Made by a program: the position numbers and the translations under genes
Source: SIG603 sp964370635
GTDB lineage: Bacteria > Bacillota > Clostridia > Oscillospirales > Acutalibacteraceae
Length of the DNA: 64,000 bases
Direction: 5' to 3'
Assembly (NCBI GenBank): GCA_964370635.1
Contig: CAYJJU010000011.1
Coordinates: 1 to 64,000 of the forward strand
Notes under the pieces: model-generated
Databases searched by the model: none
Told to the model about the DNA's origin: nothing
The model's input: the letters and a program-made list of their open reading frames with translations, nothing else
Shown: one piece after another, positions 49,701-59,732 of the stretch
How positions within the stretch are numbered: the stretch's first letter is position 1
Layout of the letters: the number at the start of each line of letters is the position of its first letter

Positions 49701-50531
49701 ATGAAAGTAAGAATTTTGTCGTCCATTGTTATAGGCTTGCTATTTTTAGCTGTTGTAATATTTAACAGCTCTTTTCCGATTGCGCTTAATATTGCGGTTG
49801 CAACGATATCGTTTTTTTGCGTATTCGAGATTGTGACGGCACTCGGAATAAGCAAGCATATAGTATTGGTGGTTCCAAGCCTCATAGTGGCTGTGTGCAT
49901 ACCTTTTACAAGTCTTTTTCTTTACTCGGACTACATACTTTATTGTCTGTACTATTTCTTTGTGTTTTTCAGCGGAATACTGTATCACAAGGTGATAAGT
50001 TTTAAAGAAATTGCAGTGTTGTCCTGTGTTGCCGTCATGATACCGAGTGCTTTAAACGCTATAGTAATGACTAGAGAGCTTAGCGAAAGCCATGGAATGT
50101 TTTATGCAATAATTGCAGTAATATGTGCATGGATTCCCGACATAGGCGCGTATCTTTCGGGCACATTTTTTGGAAAAAGAAAACTTTGTCCCGAAATTAG
50201 CCCTAAAAAAACTGTAGAGGGTTTCATAGGTGGCATAATTGTCACCACTGTAATTATGATTGGCGTAGGCGTGTTTTTTTCAGAGGTTTATTACGCAGGA
50301 GAAGTAGATGTTAATTATCTTACCTTTGTATTTTTAGGAATAGGCGGTTCTCTTGTGTCCACCGTGGGAGATTTGAGTTTTTCGCTTATTAAACGTGCCT
50401 GCCATGTAAAAGACTTTGGCCATATAATACCAGGACACGGCGGAATACTCGACAGATTTGACAGTGTTATTTTCACAGCGCCTTTTGTCTATATTTTGGT
50501 GTCTTATATGCCCGTTGTCATCACTACTTAA
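49701..50531 (+). CDS. cdsA: Phosphatidate cytidylyltransferase
   Basis: Makes CDP-diacylglycerol for phospholipid synthesis, 276 aa, about eight membrane segments. The CDP-alcohol signature region is complete near the C-terminus (SLIKRACHVKDFGHIIPGHG then GGILDRFDSV), and WIPDIGAYLSGTFFGKRK carries the conserved DxxAY-like motif. Confidence 0.95.
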   Translation: MKVRILSSIVIGLLFLAVVIFNSSFPIALNIAVATISFFCVFEIVTALGISKHIVLVVPSLIVAVCIPFTSLFLYSDYILYCLYYFFVFFSGILYHKVISFKEIAVLSCVAVMIPSALNAIVMTRELSESHGMFYAIIAVICAWIPDIGAYLSGTFFGKRKLCPEISPKKTVEGFIGGIIVTTVIMIGVGVFFSEVYYAGEVDVNYLTFVFLGIGGSLVSTVGDLSFSLIKRACHVKDFGHIIPGHGGILDRFDSVIFTAPFVYILVSYMPVVITT

Positions 50532-50545
50532 GGAGCAGTATACTT

Positions 50546-51718
50546 ATGAAAAATATATGCCTTTTGGGTTCAAGCGGTTCTATAGGCGTGCAAGCGCTAA
50601 AAGTTGTCAGAGAATTTATAAAAAATGGCAGTGAGGAGTATAAAATCTCCTCTCTTGCCGTACACTCTAATATTGTGGTATTAGAAGAGCAAATTCGTGA
50701 ATTTAAACCTTTAAGCGTTGCGGTCTTTGATGAAAAGGCGGCAAATGCCTTGAGGGCAAATATCAAGGACCTAGATGTCAAAGTTTACACAGGCCTTGAT
50801 GGGCTTTGTGAGATAGCAGGCAGTGATGAAAGCAATTTTTTATTAAATTCCGTCACGGGAATGATAGGACTAAGGCCGACGCTTTCTGCGATAGAGGCTA
50901 AAAAAACCATTGCGCTTGCAAATAAGGAAACCCTTGTCGCAGGCGGCGAGCTTGTCATGAAAAAGGCAAAGGAGAGCGGTGTCGACATTATCCCGGTCGA
51001 CAGCGAACATTCGGCGATTTTCCAGTGTCTTCAAGGGCCTTATGATGCCTTGCAGTTAAGCAAGATTATCATTACGGCATCGGGTGGACCATTTTTTGGA
51101 AAAAATAGGGAAGAGCTTAAAAATATTAAAAAAGAGCAGGCGCTTAAACATCCAAATTGGGACATGGGCGCTAAAATAACCATAGACAGTGCTACAATGA
51201 TGAACAAAGGCCTTGAAATTATAGAGGCAAAATGGCTTTTTGATTTGAAGGCATCGCAAATAGAGACTGTGGTGCACAGGGAGAGTGTAATTCACTCTTT
51301 GGTTGAATTTAACGATAATTCGGTGCTGGCACAGCTGGGCGTTCCCGACATGAGAATACCCATACAATATGCCTTGACCTATCCTAAAAGGACAGTGTCA
51401 GAGGTTGAAAAGTTAAGTCTAATAAAATATAAAAACTTAAGCTTTTATGAGGCGGACGAAACGACATTTAAATGCCTTGCGACTTGCAAGGAAGCACTTA
51501 GCAGGGGTGGCCTTGCAACCGCCGCCATAAACGGAGCAAACGAAGAGGCGGTTAAACTGTTTTTAAGCGATAAAATTTCGTTTAACGACATAGGAGACGT
51601 CGTAACACTTGCCATGGATAGTGTAAAAGGCGGAAGCAGTTTAAATCTTGAAGACATACTAGAAATTGATGAAAGAGCAAGACAATTTGTAAATAGTACT
51701 TGTTTAGGAGGAAATTAG
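50546..51718 (+). CDS. dxr: 1-deoxy-D-xylulose 5-phosphate reductoisomerase
   Basis: Second enzyme of the MEP isoprenoid pathway, NADPH-dependent, 390 aa. The NADPH loop is LLGSSGSIGVQAL. IALANKETLVAGG, the metal site VDSEHSAIFQCL and the substrate loop SGGPFF are present. It lies with uppS and ispG, so three steps of isoprenoid/lipid carrier synthesis are co-expressed here. Confidence 0.97.
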   Translation: MKNICLLGSSGSIGVQALKVVREFIKNGSEEYKISSLAVHSNIVVLEEQIREFKPLSVAVFDEKAANALRANIKDLDVKVYTGLDGLCEIAGSDESNFLLNSVTGMIGLRPTLSAIEAKKTIALANKETLVAGGELVMKKAKESGVDIIPVDSEHSAIFQCLQGPYDALQLSKIIITASGGPFFGKNREELKNIKKEQALKHPNWDMGAKITIDSATMMNKGLEIIEAKWLFDLKASQIETVVHRESVIHSLVEFNDNSVLAQLGVPDMRIPIQYALTYPKRTVSEVEKLSLIKYKNLSFYEADETTFKCLATCKEALSRGGLATAAINGANEEAVKLFLSDKISFNDIGDVVTLAMDSVKGGSSLNLEDILEIDERARQFVNSTCLGGN

Positions 51719-51719
51719 T

Positions 51720-52769
51720 TTGACAGTTATTTTGATAATTATCGCCGTTATTTTATTCGGTTTAATTATATTTGTGCATGAATTCGGACATTTTTTCACT
51801 GCAAAACTTTCAGGGATTAAGGTGAATGAATTTTCAATGGGCATGGGACCTAAATTATTTAGTTATAAGAAAAAAGAAACGCAGTATTCTTTAAGACTTT
51901 TACCCATAGGTGGGTACTGCGCAATGGAGGGCGAAGACGCCGAAAGTGAGGACAGCGGTTCTTTTGGAAGTAAACCCATATATAAAAGAATGATAGTAAT
52001 CATTGCAGGTTCTATAATGAATTTGCTTTTTGGACTTTTGCTCATGTTGATAGTCGTTTCACAGCAAAATTTACTTGCAACAAACCAAATTGCACAGTTT
52101 GGCGAGGACTCAAAAATGGAGCAGGCAGGGCTACAAGTCGGCGATGAAATCACGGCGATAAATGGCTATAGTGTAAACACAGACAGGGATTTGTTTTTTG
52201 CATTTGCCCTGGCAGAGCCTACGGATGTTGACATTGAATACATGAGAGACGGCGAGAAATTTTTAATTGAGGATGCATCCCTTGGGTCGCAAGAAGTGGA
52301 CGGAAGAACTTTTATAGCAGTGGATTTTTATGTTTTAGGCGAGGAAAAGACTGTTTTAGGAGTTTTAGGAAAAACATTTGATGACTCGGTGTCTGTTGTT
52401 AGAATGGTAATAGAAAGCCTTAGAATGCTTGTGACAGGCCAGTTTAATTTAAATGATATTTCAGGGCCTGTGGGCATGGCTCAGGCAGTGTCTGAGGTCG
52501 CCTCGTCCTCTAGCGAATACGGCTTTGTTGCGGGACTTAATAATATTTTAGTAATGATGGTAATAATCAGCATAAATTTAGGAATTTTCAACCTAATTCC
52601 ATTCCCGGCTCTTGACGGAGGACGATTTGTGTTTTTGATTATTGAGGCAATTAGAAGAAAACCCGTTCCGGTAAAGTATGAGTCGTATGTAAATATAGTG
52701 GGCTTTGTTTTGCTTATAGGATTTATGCTTATAGTAACTTTTTCGGATATTTTTAAACTTTTTGTATAA
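51720..52769 (+). CDS. rseP: Site-2 membrane metalloprotease RseP/RasP
   Basis: Intramembrane zinc protease cleaving anti-sigma factors and signal-peptide remnants, 349 aa. HEFGH lies in the first helix, one PDZ domain is at about residues 105-190, and NLIPFPALDGGR carries the third zinc ligand in a late helix. Start is TTG at 51720, two bases after the dxr stop and preceded by TAGGAGGAAATTAG. Confidence 0.95.
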   Translation: MTVILIIIAVILFGLIIFVHEFGHFFTAKLSGIKVNEFSMGMGPKLFSYKKKETQYSLRLLPIGGYCAMEGEDAESEDSGSFGSKPIYKRMIVIIAGSIMNLLFGLLLMLIVVSQQNLLATNQIAQFGEDSKMEQAGLQVGDEITAINGYSVNTDRDLFFAFALAEPTDVDIEYMRDGEKFLIEDASLGSQEVDGRTFIAVDFYVLGEEKTVLGVLGKTFDDSVSVVRMVIESLRMLVTGQFNLNDISGPVGMAQAVSEVASSSSEYGFVAGLNNILVMMVIISINLGIFNLIPFPALDGGRFVFLIIEAIRRKPVPVKYESYVNIVGFVLLIGFMLIVTFSDIFKLFV

Positions 52770-52779
52770 GGGGTAAGAC

Positions 52780-53832
52780 ATGAAAATCACAAGAAAACCC
52801 ACAAAAAAAGTCATGGTAAAAGATGTTGCCATAGGTGGGGATAGCAAAATTACCATACAGTCCATGTTAAATGTAATATCAAGCGATGTCACGCAAAATG
52901 TGCTACAGGCCGTAGAGCTTGAAAAGGCAGGCTGTGAGATTATAAGGGTAGCAGTGCCCGACATGAAGGCGGTAGAGCTTGTATATAAAATCAAAGAGCA
53001 AATAAGCATACCCTTAGTGGCGGATATCCACTTTGATTATAAACTTGCACTTGAATCTATTGCCGCTGGAATAGACAAGGTGCGTATTAACCCGGGAAAT
53101 ATCGGCGACGATAGCAGGGTGAAGGCGGTAGTTGATGCCTGCAAAGCCGGCGGTGTTCCCATAAGAATAGGCGTAAACTCCGGCTCTCTTGAAAAAAATA
53201 TCCTTAAAAAACATGGAAGCTCCACGCCGGATGCACTTTGCGAGAGTGCACTGTATCATGTTTCACTTTTAAATAAATTTGATTTTGATGACATAATAAT
53301 TTCAATTAAATCATCAAATGTTTCAAAAATGATAGCAGCCTATGAAAAAATGTCAGAGCTTTGCGATTATCCTTTGCATCTAGGCGTTACCGAGGCAGGA
53401 ACAAAACGCATGGGCATAGTTAAATCGGCAATAGGAATAGGCAGTCTTTTGCAAAAAGGAATAGGGGACACTATTAGGGTATCTCTTACAGATAATCCCT
53501 TAGAGGAAATTGTTGCCGCAAGAGATATTTTGTCCGCACTTGATTTAAGAGAGGGCGTAAAATTTATATCTTGCCCTACTTGTGGAAGGACAAAAATCGA
53601 CTTAATAGGCCTTGCAGGCAAGGTGGAGGAAAGACTTAAGGACTGTAAGAAAAATATAAGTGTAGCCGTGATGGGCTGTGAGGTTAACGGCCCTGGAGAG
53701 GCAAAAGATGCCGACATAGGAATAGCCGGGGGACTTGGCGTAGGGCTTATCTTCAAAAAAGGAGAAATAGTAAAAAAAGTGCCTGAAGAGGAGCTTTTAG
53801 ATGCGCTTTTAATGGAAATTGAAAAAATTTAA
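52780..53832 (+). CDS. ispG: 4-hydroxy-3-methylbut-2-en-1-yl diphosphate synthase (flavodoxin)
   Basis: Fe-S enzyme of the MEP pathway, 350 aa. The TIM-barrel starts with VAIGGDSKITIQSML and HFDYKLALESI. The cluster ligands are in ISCPTCGRTKIDL and VMGCEVNGPGEA. The ATG follows AAGGGGTAAGAC. Confidence 0.97.
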   Translation: MKITRKPTKKVMVKDVAIGGDSKITIQSMLNVISSDVTQNVLQAVELEKAGCEIIRVAVPDMKAVELVYKIKEQISIPLVADIHFDYKLALESIAAGIDKVRINPGNIGDDSRVKAVVDACKAGGVPIRIGVNSGSLEKNILKKHGSSTPDALCESALYHVSLLNKFDFDDIIISIKSSNVSKMIAAYEKMSELCDYPLHLGVTEAGTKRMGIVKSAIGIGSLLQKGIGDTIRVSLTDNPLEEIVAARDILSALDLREGVKFISCPTCGRTKIDLIGLAGKVEERLKDCKKNISVAVMGCEVNGPGEAKDADIGIAGGLGVGLIFKKGEIVKKVPEEELLDALLMEIEKI

Positions 53833-53844
53833 GGGAGAGCTTTT

Positions 53845-56800
53845 GTGACAAATCTTTCAAAATTTATTAAAAAGGAAATAAAAAAAGACGAATTTACCGA
53901 CAAACTTATAAATTCAAAGGTCACCGCCTTGACTGTTGACAAGGTGGCAGGCACTGTGTGTTTTAGTATTGTTTTTAACGACTTTTTGCCGTACGATAAA
54001 CTGCGTACGGCAGAAAGTTTTTTGCAAGATGTGCTTTGTTTACACTCGGTAAAAATAAATCCGATTTTCTCAAAAGAAGACTTTTGCAGTGAGGCGGTTT
54101 TTTCGGCATGCCAAAAATTAAAAGAAGAAGATGCGAGCATCAATGGAATTTTTAATGATGCGAAAGTAAATATTAATGAAAGCGAAGTGATAATAGAGCT
54201 TTCTCACGGTGGTTTTGACTTGCTTGAGCATAAAAAAACAGACAGAAAACTTACGGAGCTTATAAGGGCTTGGTTTGATAAAGAAATGACGGTAAAATTT
54301 AGCGGAACGCTTTCCTTAAAACACGGCGATAGCACAAATATAGAAAGACTGCATGTTTTAGAAGAGAAAAGAAGGCGTGATAATATAGTAGAAAAAATGG
54401 AGATAGAAGAGAGCAGAATTTTAGAAAAAGCGGAAAGTCTTAAAATTTCGGTAAGAAAAGACGAGGGCTTAAAGCCACAAATAATTCTATCAAGCCTTAG
54501 ACAGATTTTCGGGACTATGACAAAGCCTAAATTGCAGCCCATAGAAAAGCTTGAAAGCGAAGTGAGAAATGTCTTTATTTGGGGCGATATTTTTGATATC
54601 GAAGTAAGGGAAACAAGAGATAAATCGAAAAAAATATACAGTTTTTACATAACAGACTACACAGACTCCATGATAGTAAAGCAAATTCAAGACAGCAAGC
54701 AGTGTGCCGTTTTTGACAGTTTAAGCAAGGGCGACACGATAGTAGTCAAGGGCGATGTGAGCTATGATAAATATGACAGAGAAAATATAATGTCGCTAAA
54801 AGCCATGGGTAAGGTGAAAAAAGTCGAAGTATCAGACATGTCAAAGGAGAAAAGAGTAGAGCTTCATGCGCATACAAATATGTCGACAATGGACGCAATT
54901 ACGCCTATAGGAAAGCTAATTGACAGGGCGGTAAAATGGGGGCATAGGGCAATTGCAGTGACCGACCACGGAGTTGCACAAGCCTTTCCCGATGCGATGA
55001 ATGCATGGCTTAAACTGAAAAAAGCGGACGTGGATTTCAAGATTATTTATGGAGTAGAAGCCTACTTTGTAAATGATTTAGTTCCTGCCGTAAAAGGTGA
55101 ATTTGACATAGGTTTAGACGAGGAGTTTATTTGTTTTGACCTTGAAACCACTGGCCTTAGTGCGAATACGGAAAAAATAACCGAAATTGGAGCAGTGAAA
55201 GTAGTAAATGGCGAAATTACAGACACTTTCGGCACTCTGGTAAACCCGTTAAAACCCATCAGCAGAAAAATTACAGAGATTACGGGAATTGACGACAACA
55301 TGGTAAAAGATGCCCCACATGAGACGGAGGCGCTTAAGAGCTTTTTTGAATTTTGTGGAAACTCCCCCGTTTTTGTGGCACATAATGCCGATTTTGACAT
55401 GTCTTTTTTAAGGGCGGCCGCCCAAAGAGTCGGGATAGAATTTGCCGAAAATTATATAGACACGCTTACCATGTGTCGCTCTATGTTTAAAGACATTAAA
55501 AATCATAAACTAGACACGGTTGCAAATTATTTAAAGCTTAAACCATTTAACCACCACAGGGCGGTGGACGATGCCACGGTTTTGGCAGATATTTTCATAA
55601 ATCTTCTTTTAAGACTTAAAGAGGATAAAAACATAGAGAGCACTAAGGAAATAAATTCCATACTTGCAGGTGGGGACTATAAAAAACTGCGCTCCCACCA
55701 CCAAATTATTCTGGTTAAAAATTTAGTTGGACTTAAAAATCTATATAAAATTATTTCTGCAGGGCATCTAAATTATTTTTATAAAAACCCAAGAGTGCCA
55801 AAAAGTTTTCTTGATAAACACAGAGAGGGTCTAATTATTGGCTCTGCCTGTGAAGCGGGAGAACTATTTAAGGCCATAGTAAGGGGCGAAAAATTTAGTG
55901 AGCTTTTAAAAATTGCCGATTATTACGATTATCTTGAAATCCAGCCCATAGGCAATAATATGTTCATGGTGAAAAACGGCACTTGCGACATACAAACGCT
56001 TAAGGAGTACAATAAAACCGTCGTTAAACTGGGCGAAAAGCTGGGTAAACCCGTTGTAGCCACAGGCGACGTTCACTTTATGGACCCGCATGATGCAAAA
56101 TATAGGACTATTTTGATGAACTCAAAAGGCTTCTCAGACGCCGAAGACCAAGCGCCACTTTATTTTAAAACCACAGACGAAATGCTTGAAGAGTTTTCGT
56201 ATCTCGGAGAAGAGAAGGCATATGAAGTAGTCGTTACAAACACCAATTTAATTGCCGACATGGTAGAGCCCGTAAGGGCTATACCGCCCGGCGTGTTTCC
56301 GCCTCATATCGACGGTGCAGAGGACGAGCTCAATGCGATTTCGTGGCAAAGGGCAAGAGAGAGATACGGTGAAGATTTACCCGAAGTGGTGGAAAAAAGG
56401 CTTAAAAAAGAGCTTGGCTCAATTAACAAGCACGGCTTCTCGGTGCTTTATATGACGGCACAAAAACTAGTTGCCGATAGCGAGAAAAACGGCTATTTTG
56501 TGGGCTCGAGGGGCTCTGTTGGCTCATCGTTTGTCGCATTTATCTCGGGTATTTCTGAGGTTAACCCAATAGAGCCGCACTATGTTTGCAAAAAATGTAA
56601 ATATAGCAAATTTTTCTTAAAAGGCGAATATGACTCAGGCTTTGACATGCCGGAGGAATTTTGTCCTAATTGTAATGAAAGCATGGAGCGTGACGGCCAC
56701 ACCATACCGTTTGAAACATTCTTAGGCTTTGACGGCGATAAAACACCCGATATAGACCTTAATTTCTCGGGCGAGTATCAAAGTGGGGCGCATAGGTATA

Positions 56801-58182
56801 CAGAAGAACTTTTCGGCAGAGATAATGTTTTTAAGGCAGGAACCATAGCCACCGTTGCGGACAAAACTGCAATAGCATATGTAAGAAAATTTGCAGAGGA
56901 GAAGGATAGGATATTCCACAGGGCAGAGGAAAGACGCCTTGCGGTTGGCTGTACGGGAATTAAACGCACCACAGGTCAACATCCCGGGGGCATGGTTGTT
57001 GTGCCAAAGGGGATGGAAATTTACGATTTTTGCCCCGTGCAAAGGCCTGCAAACGACCAAAAATCCGATAATATTACAACTCACTTTGACTTCCACTCCA
57101 TACATGACACAATCTGTAAGCTAGACGAGCTCGGACACGACGTTCCCACTATTTATAGGTATTTGGAAGACTACACGGGCACATCAATTTTGGACGTACC
57201 CATGAGCGACCCAAAAGTTATGTCGCTGTTTTACTCGACCGATGCATTAAATGTAAGCCCCGAGGACATAAATTCCAAGACAGGCACTTTTTCACTGCCT
57301 GAAGTTGGAACGGGCTTTGTAAGGCAGATGTTGATTGAAACTCAGCCAAAGACCTTTAGCGACCTCTTGCAAATTTCGGGCCTTTCACACGGAACAGATG
57401 TTTGGCTTGGCAATGCGCAAGAACTTATTAAAAACGGAACCTGCTCGATATCCGACGTTATCGGAACTCGTGACAACATCATGACCTATTTAATGCTTAA
57501 AGGCTTACAGCCGAATATGGCATTTAAAATCATGGAAATTACAAGAAAAGGCGGAGCGAAAAAATTCTTAACGCAAGAGCATCTTGTCGCTATGAAAGAA
57601 AACAATGTGCCACAGTGGTACATAGACTCCTGCTTTAAAATAAAATACATGTTCCCAAAGGCCCATGCCGCCGCTTATATGATAGCAACTTTAAGGCTTG
57701 GCTGGTACAAGGTCTATAAACCCACGCACTATTATGCGGCATATTTTACCGTAAGAAGCGACGACTTCGACGGCGCCACAGCCGTAAAAGGACGAGATGC
57801 CGTGCTTAGAAAAATGAGGGACATAGAGTCTAAGATGAAAAACAAAGAGGCAAGCCCTAAGGAAGAGTCGACTTACGGTTTCTTCCAAATTATAAATGAA
57901 ATGCTTGCAAGGGGAATAGAGCTATTACCTGTCGATTTAGAGAAGTCGCATGCCACTAAGTTTTTGGTGGAAGACGAAAAAATCAGGCTTCCTTTCTCAT
58001 CTCTTGCAGGTGTAGGCGAAAATGCGGCGCTAAGCCTTTATGAGGTAGGGCGTGACACGCATAAATCCATTGAAGACCTAAGGATAAGCGCCAAAGTCTC
58101 CTCTGCCGTAATTTCGGTTTTAAGAGAGGCAGGAGTTTTATCGCACCTACCCGAAAGTGCGCAAATTAGCCTTTTTGGCTAG
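53845..58182 (+). CDS. polC: DNA polymerase III subunit alpha, Gram-positive PolC type
   Basis: Main replicative polymerase of Firmicutes, 1445 aa, with built-in proofreading. In order: N-terminal domain, OB-fold (about 235-330), PHP domain beginning ELHAHTNMSTMDA (about 334), a 3'-5' exonuclease inserted in PHP (CFDLETTGLS, AHNADFDMSFL, HHRAVDDA), the PHP remainder, then the polymerase palm (GSRGSVGSSFVAF; PDIDLNFSGEYQ with the catalytic acidic residues), a CxxC...CxxC zinc site (VCKKCKYSK, FCPNCNESM), and the C-terminal KAHAAAYM region. Start is GTG at 53845. Complete and intact. Confidence 0.98.
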   Translation: MTNLSKFIKKEIKKDEFTDKLINSKVTALTVDKVAGTVCFSIVFNDFLPYDKLRTAESFLQDVLCLHSVKINPIFSKEDFCSEAVFSACQKLKEEDASINGIFNDAKVNINESEVIIELSHGGFDLLEHKKTDRKLTELIRAWFDKEMTVKFSGTLSLKHGDSTNIERLHVLEEKRRRDNIVEKMEIEESRILEKAESLKISVRKDEGLKPQIILSSLRQIFGTMTKPKLQPIEKLESEVRNVFIWGDIFDIEVRETRDKSKKIYSFYITDYTDSMIVKQIQDSKQCAVFDSLSKGDTIVVKGDVSYDKYDRENIMSLKAMGKVKKVEVSDMSKEKRVELHAHTNMSTMDAITPIGKLIDRAVKWGHRAIAVTDHGVAQAFPDAMNAWLKLKKADVDFKIIYGVEAYFVNDLVPAVKGEFDIGLDEEFICFDLETTGLSANTEKITEIGAVKVVNGEITDTFGTLVNPLKPISRKITEITGIDDNMVKDAPHETEALKSFFEFCGNSPVFVAHNADFDMSFLRAAAQRVGIEFAENYIDTLTMCRSMFKDIKNHKLDTVANYLKLKPFNHHRAVDDATVLADIFINLLLRLKEDKNIESTKEINSILAGGDYKKLRSHHQIILVKNLVGLKNLYKIISAGHLNYFYKNPRVPKSFLDKHREGLIIGSACEAGELFKAIVRGEKFSELLKIADYYDYLEIQPIGNNMFMVKNGTCDIQTLKEYNKTVVKLGEKLGKPVVATGDVHFMDPHDAKYRTILMNSKGFSDAEDQAPLYFKTTDEMLEEFSYLGEEKAYEVVVTNTNLIADMVEPVRAIPPGVFPPHIDGAEDELNAISWQRARERYGEDLPEVVEKRLKKELGSINKHGFSVLYMTAQKLVADSEKNGYFVGSRGSVGSSFVAFISGISEVNPIEPHYVCKKCKYSKFFLKGEYDSGFDMPEEFCPNCNESMERDGHTIPFETFLGFDGDKTPDIDLNFSGEYQSGAHRYTEELFGRDNVFKAGTIATVADKTAIAYVRKFAEEKDRIFHRAEERRLAVGCTGIKRTTGQHPGGMVVVPKGMEIYDFCPVQRPANDQKSDNITTHFDFHSIHDTICKLDELGHDVPTIYRYLEDYTGTSILDVPMSDPKVMSLFYSTDALNVSPEDINSKTGTFSLPEVGTGFVRQMLIETQPKTFSDLLQISGLSHGTDVWLGNAQELIKNGTCSISDVIGTRDNIMTYLMLKGLQPNMAFKIMEITRKGGAKKFLTQEHLVAMKENNVPQWYIDSCFKIKYMFPKAHAAAYMIATLRLGWYKVYKPTHYYAAYFTVRSDDFDGATAVKGRDAVLRKMRDIESKMKNKEASPKEESTYGFFQIINEMLARGIELLPVDLEKSHATKFLVEDEKIRLPFSSLAGVGENAALSLYEVGRDTHKSIEDLRISAKVSSAVISVLREAGVLSHLPESAQISLFG

Positions 58183-58455
58183 CCGAATTCATATAATCTG
58201 AACCACGCCTAAAAACGCCCAAATTGCACCGCTAACTTCGTTATCCTCTTTGCAATACGCTAGTATTACTTCATCGTCTGCCTTGCTATAGGCACAATTT
58301 GGGCATTTTTAGGTCTAAGGATTTTCTGGCAAATGGGTGGGTTTTATAGCAAGGAAAAGCCTTGCGGTAATGCTGGCGCCTTACAAAAGGCTTTGACGAA
58401 GATAGAAAGCCTACCCATTTGTCAGAAAACGGGTTCGGGTTATATGAACTCGGCT
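58181..58455. repeat. Nested inverted-pair hairpin element (family D)
   Basis: The outer arms AGCCGAATTCATATAAT (from 58181, touching the polC stop) and the near-complement ATATGAACTCGGCT (to 58455) enclose two long hairpins. Hairpin 1 pairs 58208-58226 (CCTAAAAACGCCCAAATTG) with 58295-58313. Hairpin 2 pairs 58322-58341 with 58410-58429. The ~65-nt loop of hairpin 2, reverse complemented, aligns with the loop of hairpin 1 (shared CTTCGT, ATTAC and CCTTGCTATA). The element is therefore two inverted copies of one hairpin unit with unrelated stems. Loop 1 contains AATAC-gcta-GTATT, as in elements A and B. It may also terminate polC transcription. Confidence 0.85.
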
Positions 58456-58472
58456 AAATTACCTTTGATATC

Positions 58473-58501
58473 TTGACAAATACATTTCACTGTGTTATCA
58501 T
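58473..58501 (+). promoter_or_regulatory. Promoter of the histidine operon
   Basis: TTGACA (58473-58478), 17-bp spacer, TATCAT (58496-58501). The short leader to the hisZ ATG (58539) has no T-box or attenuator that I can see. Confidence 0.8.
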
Positions 58502-58538
58502 GGTAACACTTTACTACGATAAACTAGGAGGCGGTACA

Positions 58539-59732
58539 ATGAAAAAATTACATATGATAAGCCCTGAGGGCACAAATGACGTGCTTTTTGGGCAGTGTTT
58601 AAGAAGAAGAGAAGTCGAAAAAAATATTAACGAGGTATTCAAGCTTTACGGATATAATGAAGTTATAACCCCCGGCATAGAATATTTTGATTTATTTAGC
58701 CCCTCCATTCCTCAAACTCAAATGTACACAACAACAGACAATAAGGGCAGACTTGTGGTCTTAAGGCCTGATATCACCCTGCCTATTGCAAGGCTAACAG
58801 CCGCAAAACTGCAAAATCTTGCACTGCCCATAAGGCTTTTTTATAATCAAACTATATTTAGAAAAAGGGCAGAGCATTCGGGCAGAAATGTAGAAATTGC
58901 GCAGTCGGGAGTTGAAGTTTTAGGTGCTGACGGAATAAGAGCCGATTTAGAGCTTATAAACACAGCGCTTACCGCCTTGTCATCAAGCGTTAAAAACTTT
59001 AGGGTAGAGATAGGCCATGCAGGCATATTTAAAAAGCTTGCAGACGGAATGAAGATAGACGCAGATGTTAGAGAAAAAATACGTGCCGTAATCGAGAGTA
59101 AAAACTATTCGGCACTAGATGACATACTAAAAAATATAGAAGATTCGCCATACAAAAACGCAGTAGCAAAGCTTCCAAGACTTTTTGGAGGCGAAGAAGT
59201 TTTTGAAACAGCAAAAAATATTTGTCCTTCTGAAGAAATAGAGGAAATTTTAAATTATATACAAAGCCTTTACAAAGCGCTTTGTAAAATGGGACTTGAA
59301 GACAAAATTATGCTTGATTTTGCCCTTGTTCAAAGAAATGACTATTACACAGGCGTCGTTTTTAGTGCATATGTAGACGGAATTGGCGATGCGGTTTTAA
59401 ATGGCGGAAGGTACAATAATCTTTTTGAAAAATTCAATATGGATATGCCTGCAATTGGTTTTGCGATAAATATTAGCGACATTGCAAATGTGTATTGTGT
59501 AAATGGCGCAGAAAAAGCCGTAAAAAAGACTTTGATTTTTGGAAAAGAAGGATATGAAACAGACGCATTAATCCTTCTCAATGAGCTTACTAAAAAGGGT
59601 AACAGCTGCGAAATTGCCCTGTTTGACACGATAGAGGAAAATACCGCATACGCTAAAAGCACAAAATTTAGCGAAATAATTGTGGTGGCAGAAAAAACAA
59701 CTCATATAAATTTAGGAGGTGATGACAGTTGA
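58539..59732 (+). CDS. hisZ: ATP phosphoribosyltransferase regulatory subunit HisZ
   Basis: Histidyl-tRNA synthetase-like subunit that activates and confers histidine feedback on short-form HisG, 397 aa. It keeps class II synthetase-like motifs (GYNEVITPGIEYFDLF, LRPDITLPIARL, GGRYNNL) but lacks the full anticodon-binding domain. The ATG at 58539 follows AGGAGGCGGTACA; a longer in-frame TTG start at 58473 would fall on the promoter -35 box. Its end overlaps hisG by 4 nt. First gene of the his operon. Confidence 0.95.
   Translation: MKKLHMISPEGTNDVLFGQCLRRREVEKNINEVFKLYGYNEVITPGIEYFDLFSPSIPQTQMYTTTDNKGRLVVLRPDITLPIARLTAAKLQNLALPIRLFYNQTIFRKRAEHSGRNVEIAQSGVEVLGADGIRADLELINTALTALSSSVKNFRVEIGHAGIFKKLADGMKIDADVREKIRAVIESKNYSALDDILKNIEDSPYKNAVAKLPRLFGGEEVFETAKNICPSEEIEEILNYIQSLYKALCKMGLEDKIMLDFALVQRNDYYTGVVFSAYVDGIGDAVLNGGRYNNLFEKFNMDMPAIGFAINISDIANVYCVNGAEKAVKKTLIFGKEGYETDALILLNELTKKGNSCEIALFDTIEENTAYAKSTKFSEIIVVAEKTTHINLGGDDS

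Noticed and set aside
58473..58538. Longer hisZ start at a TTG
   Set aside because: This TTG is the promoter -35 box; the ATG at 58539 has a strong AGGAGG.
58456..58538. T-box or histidine attenuator before hisZ
   Set aside because: Leader from the promoter is only about 30 nt; no T-box sequence or His-codon leader peptide.
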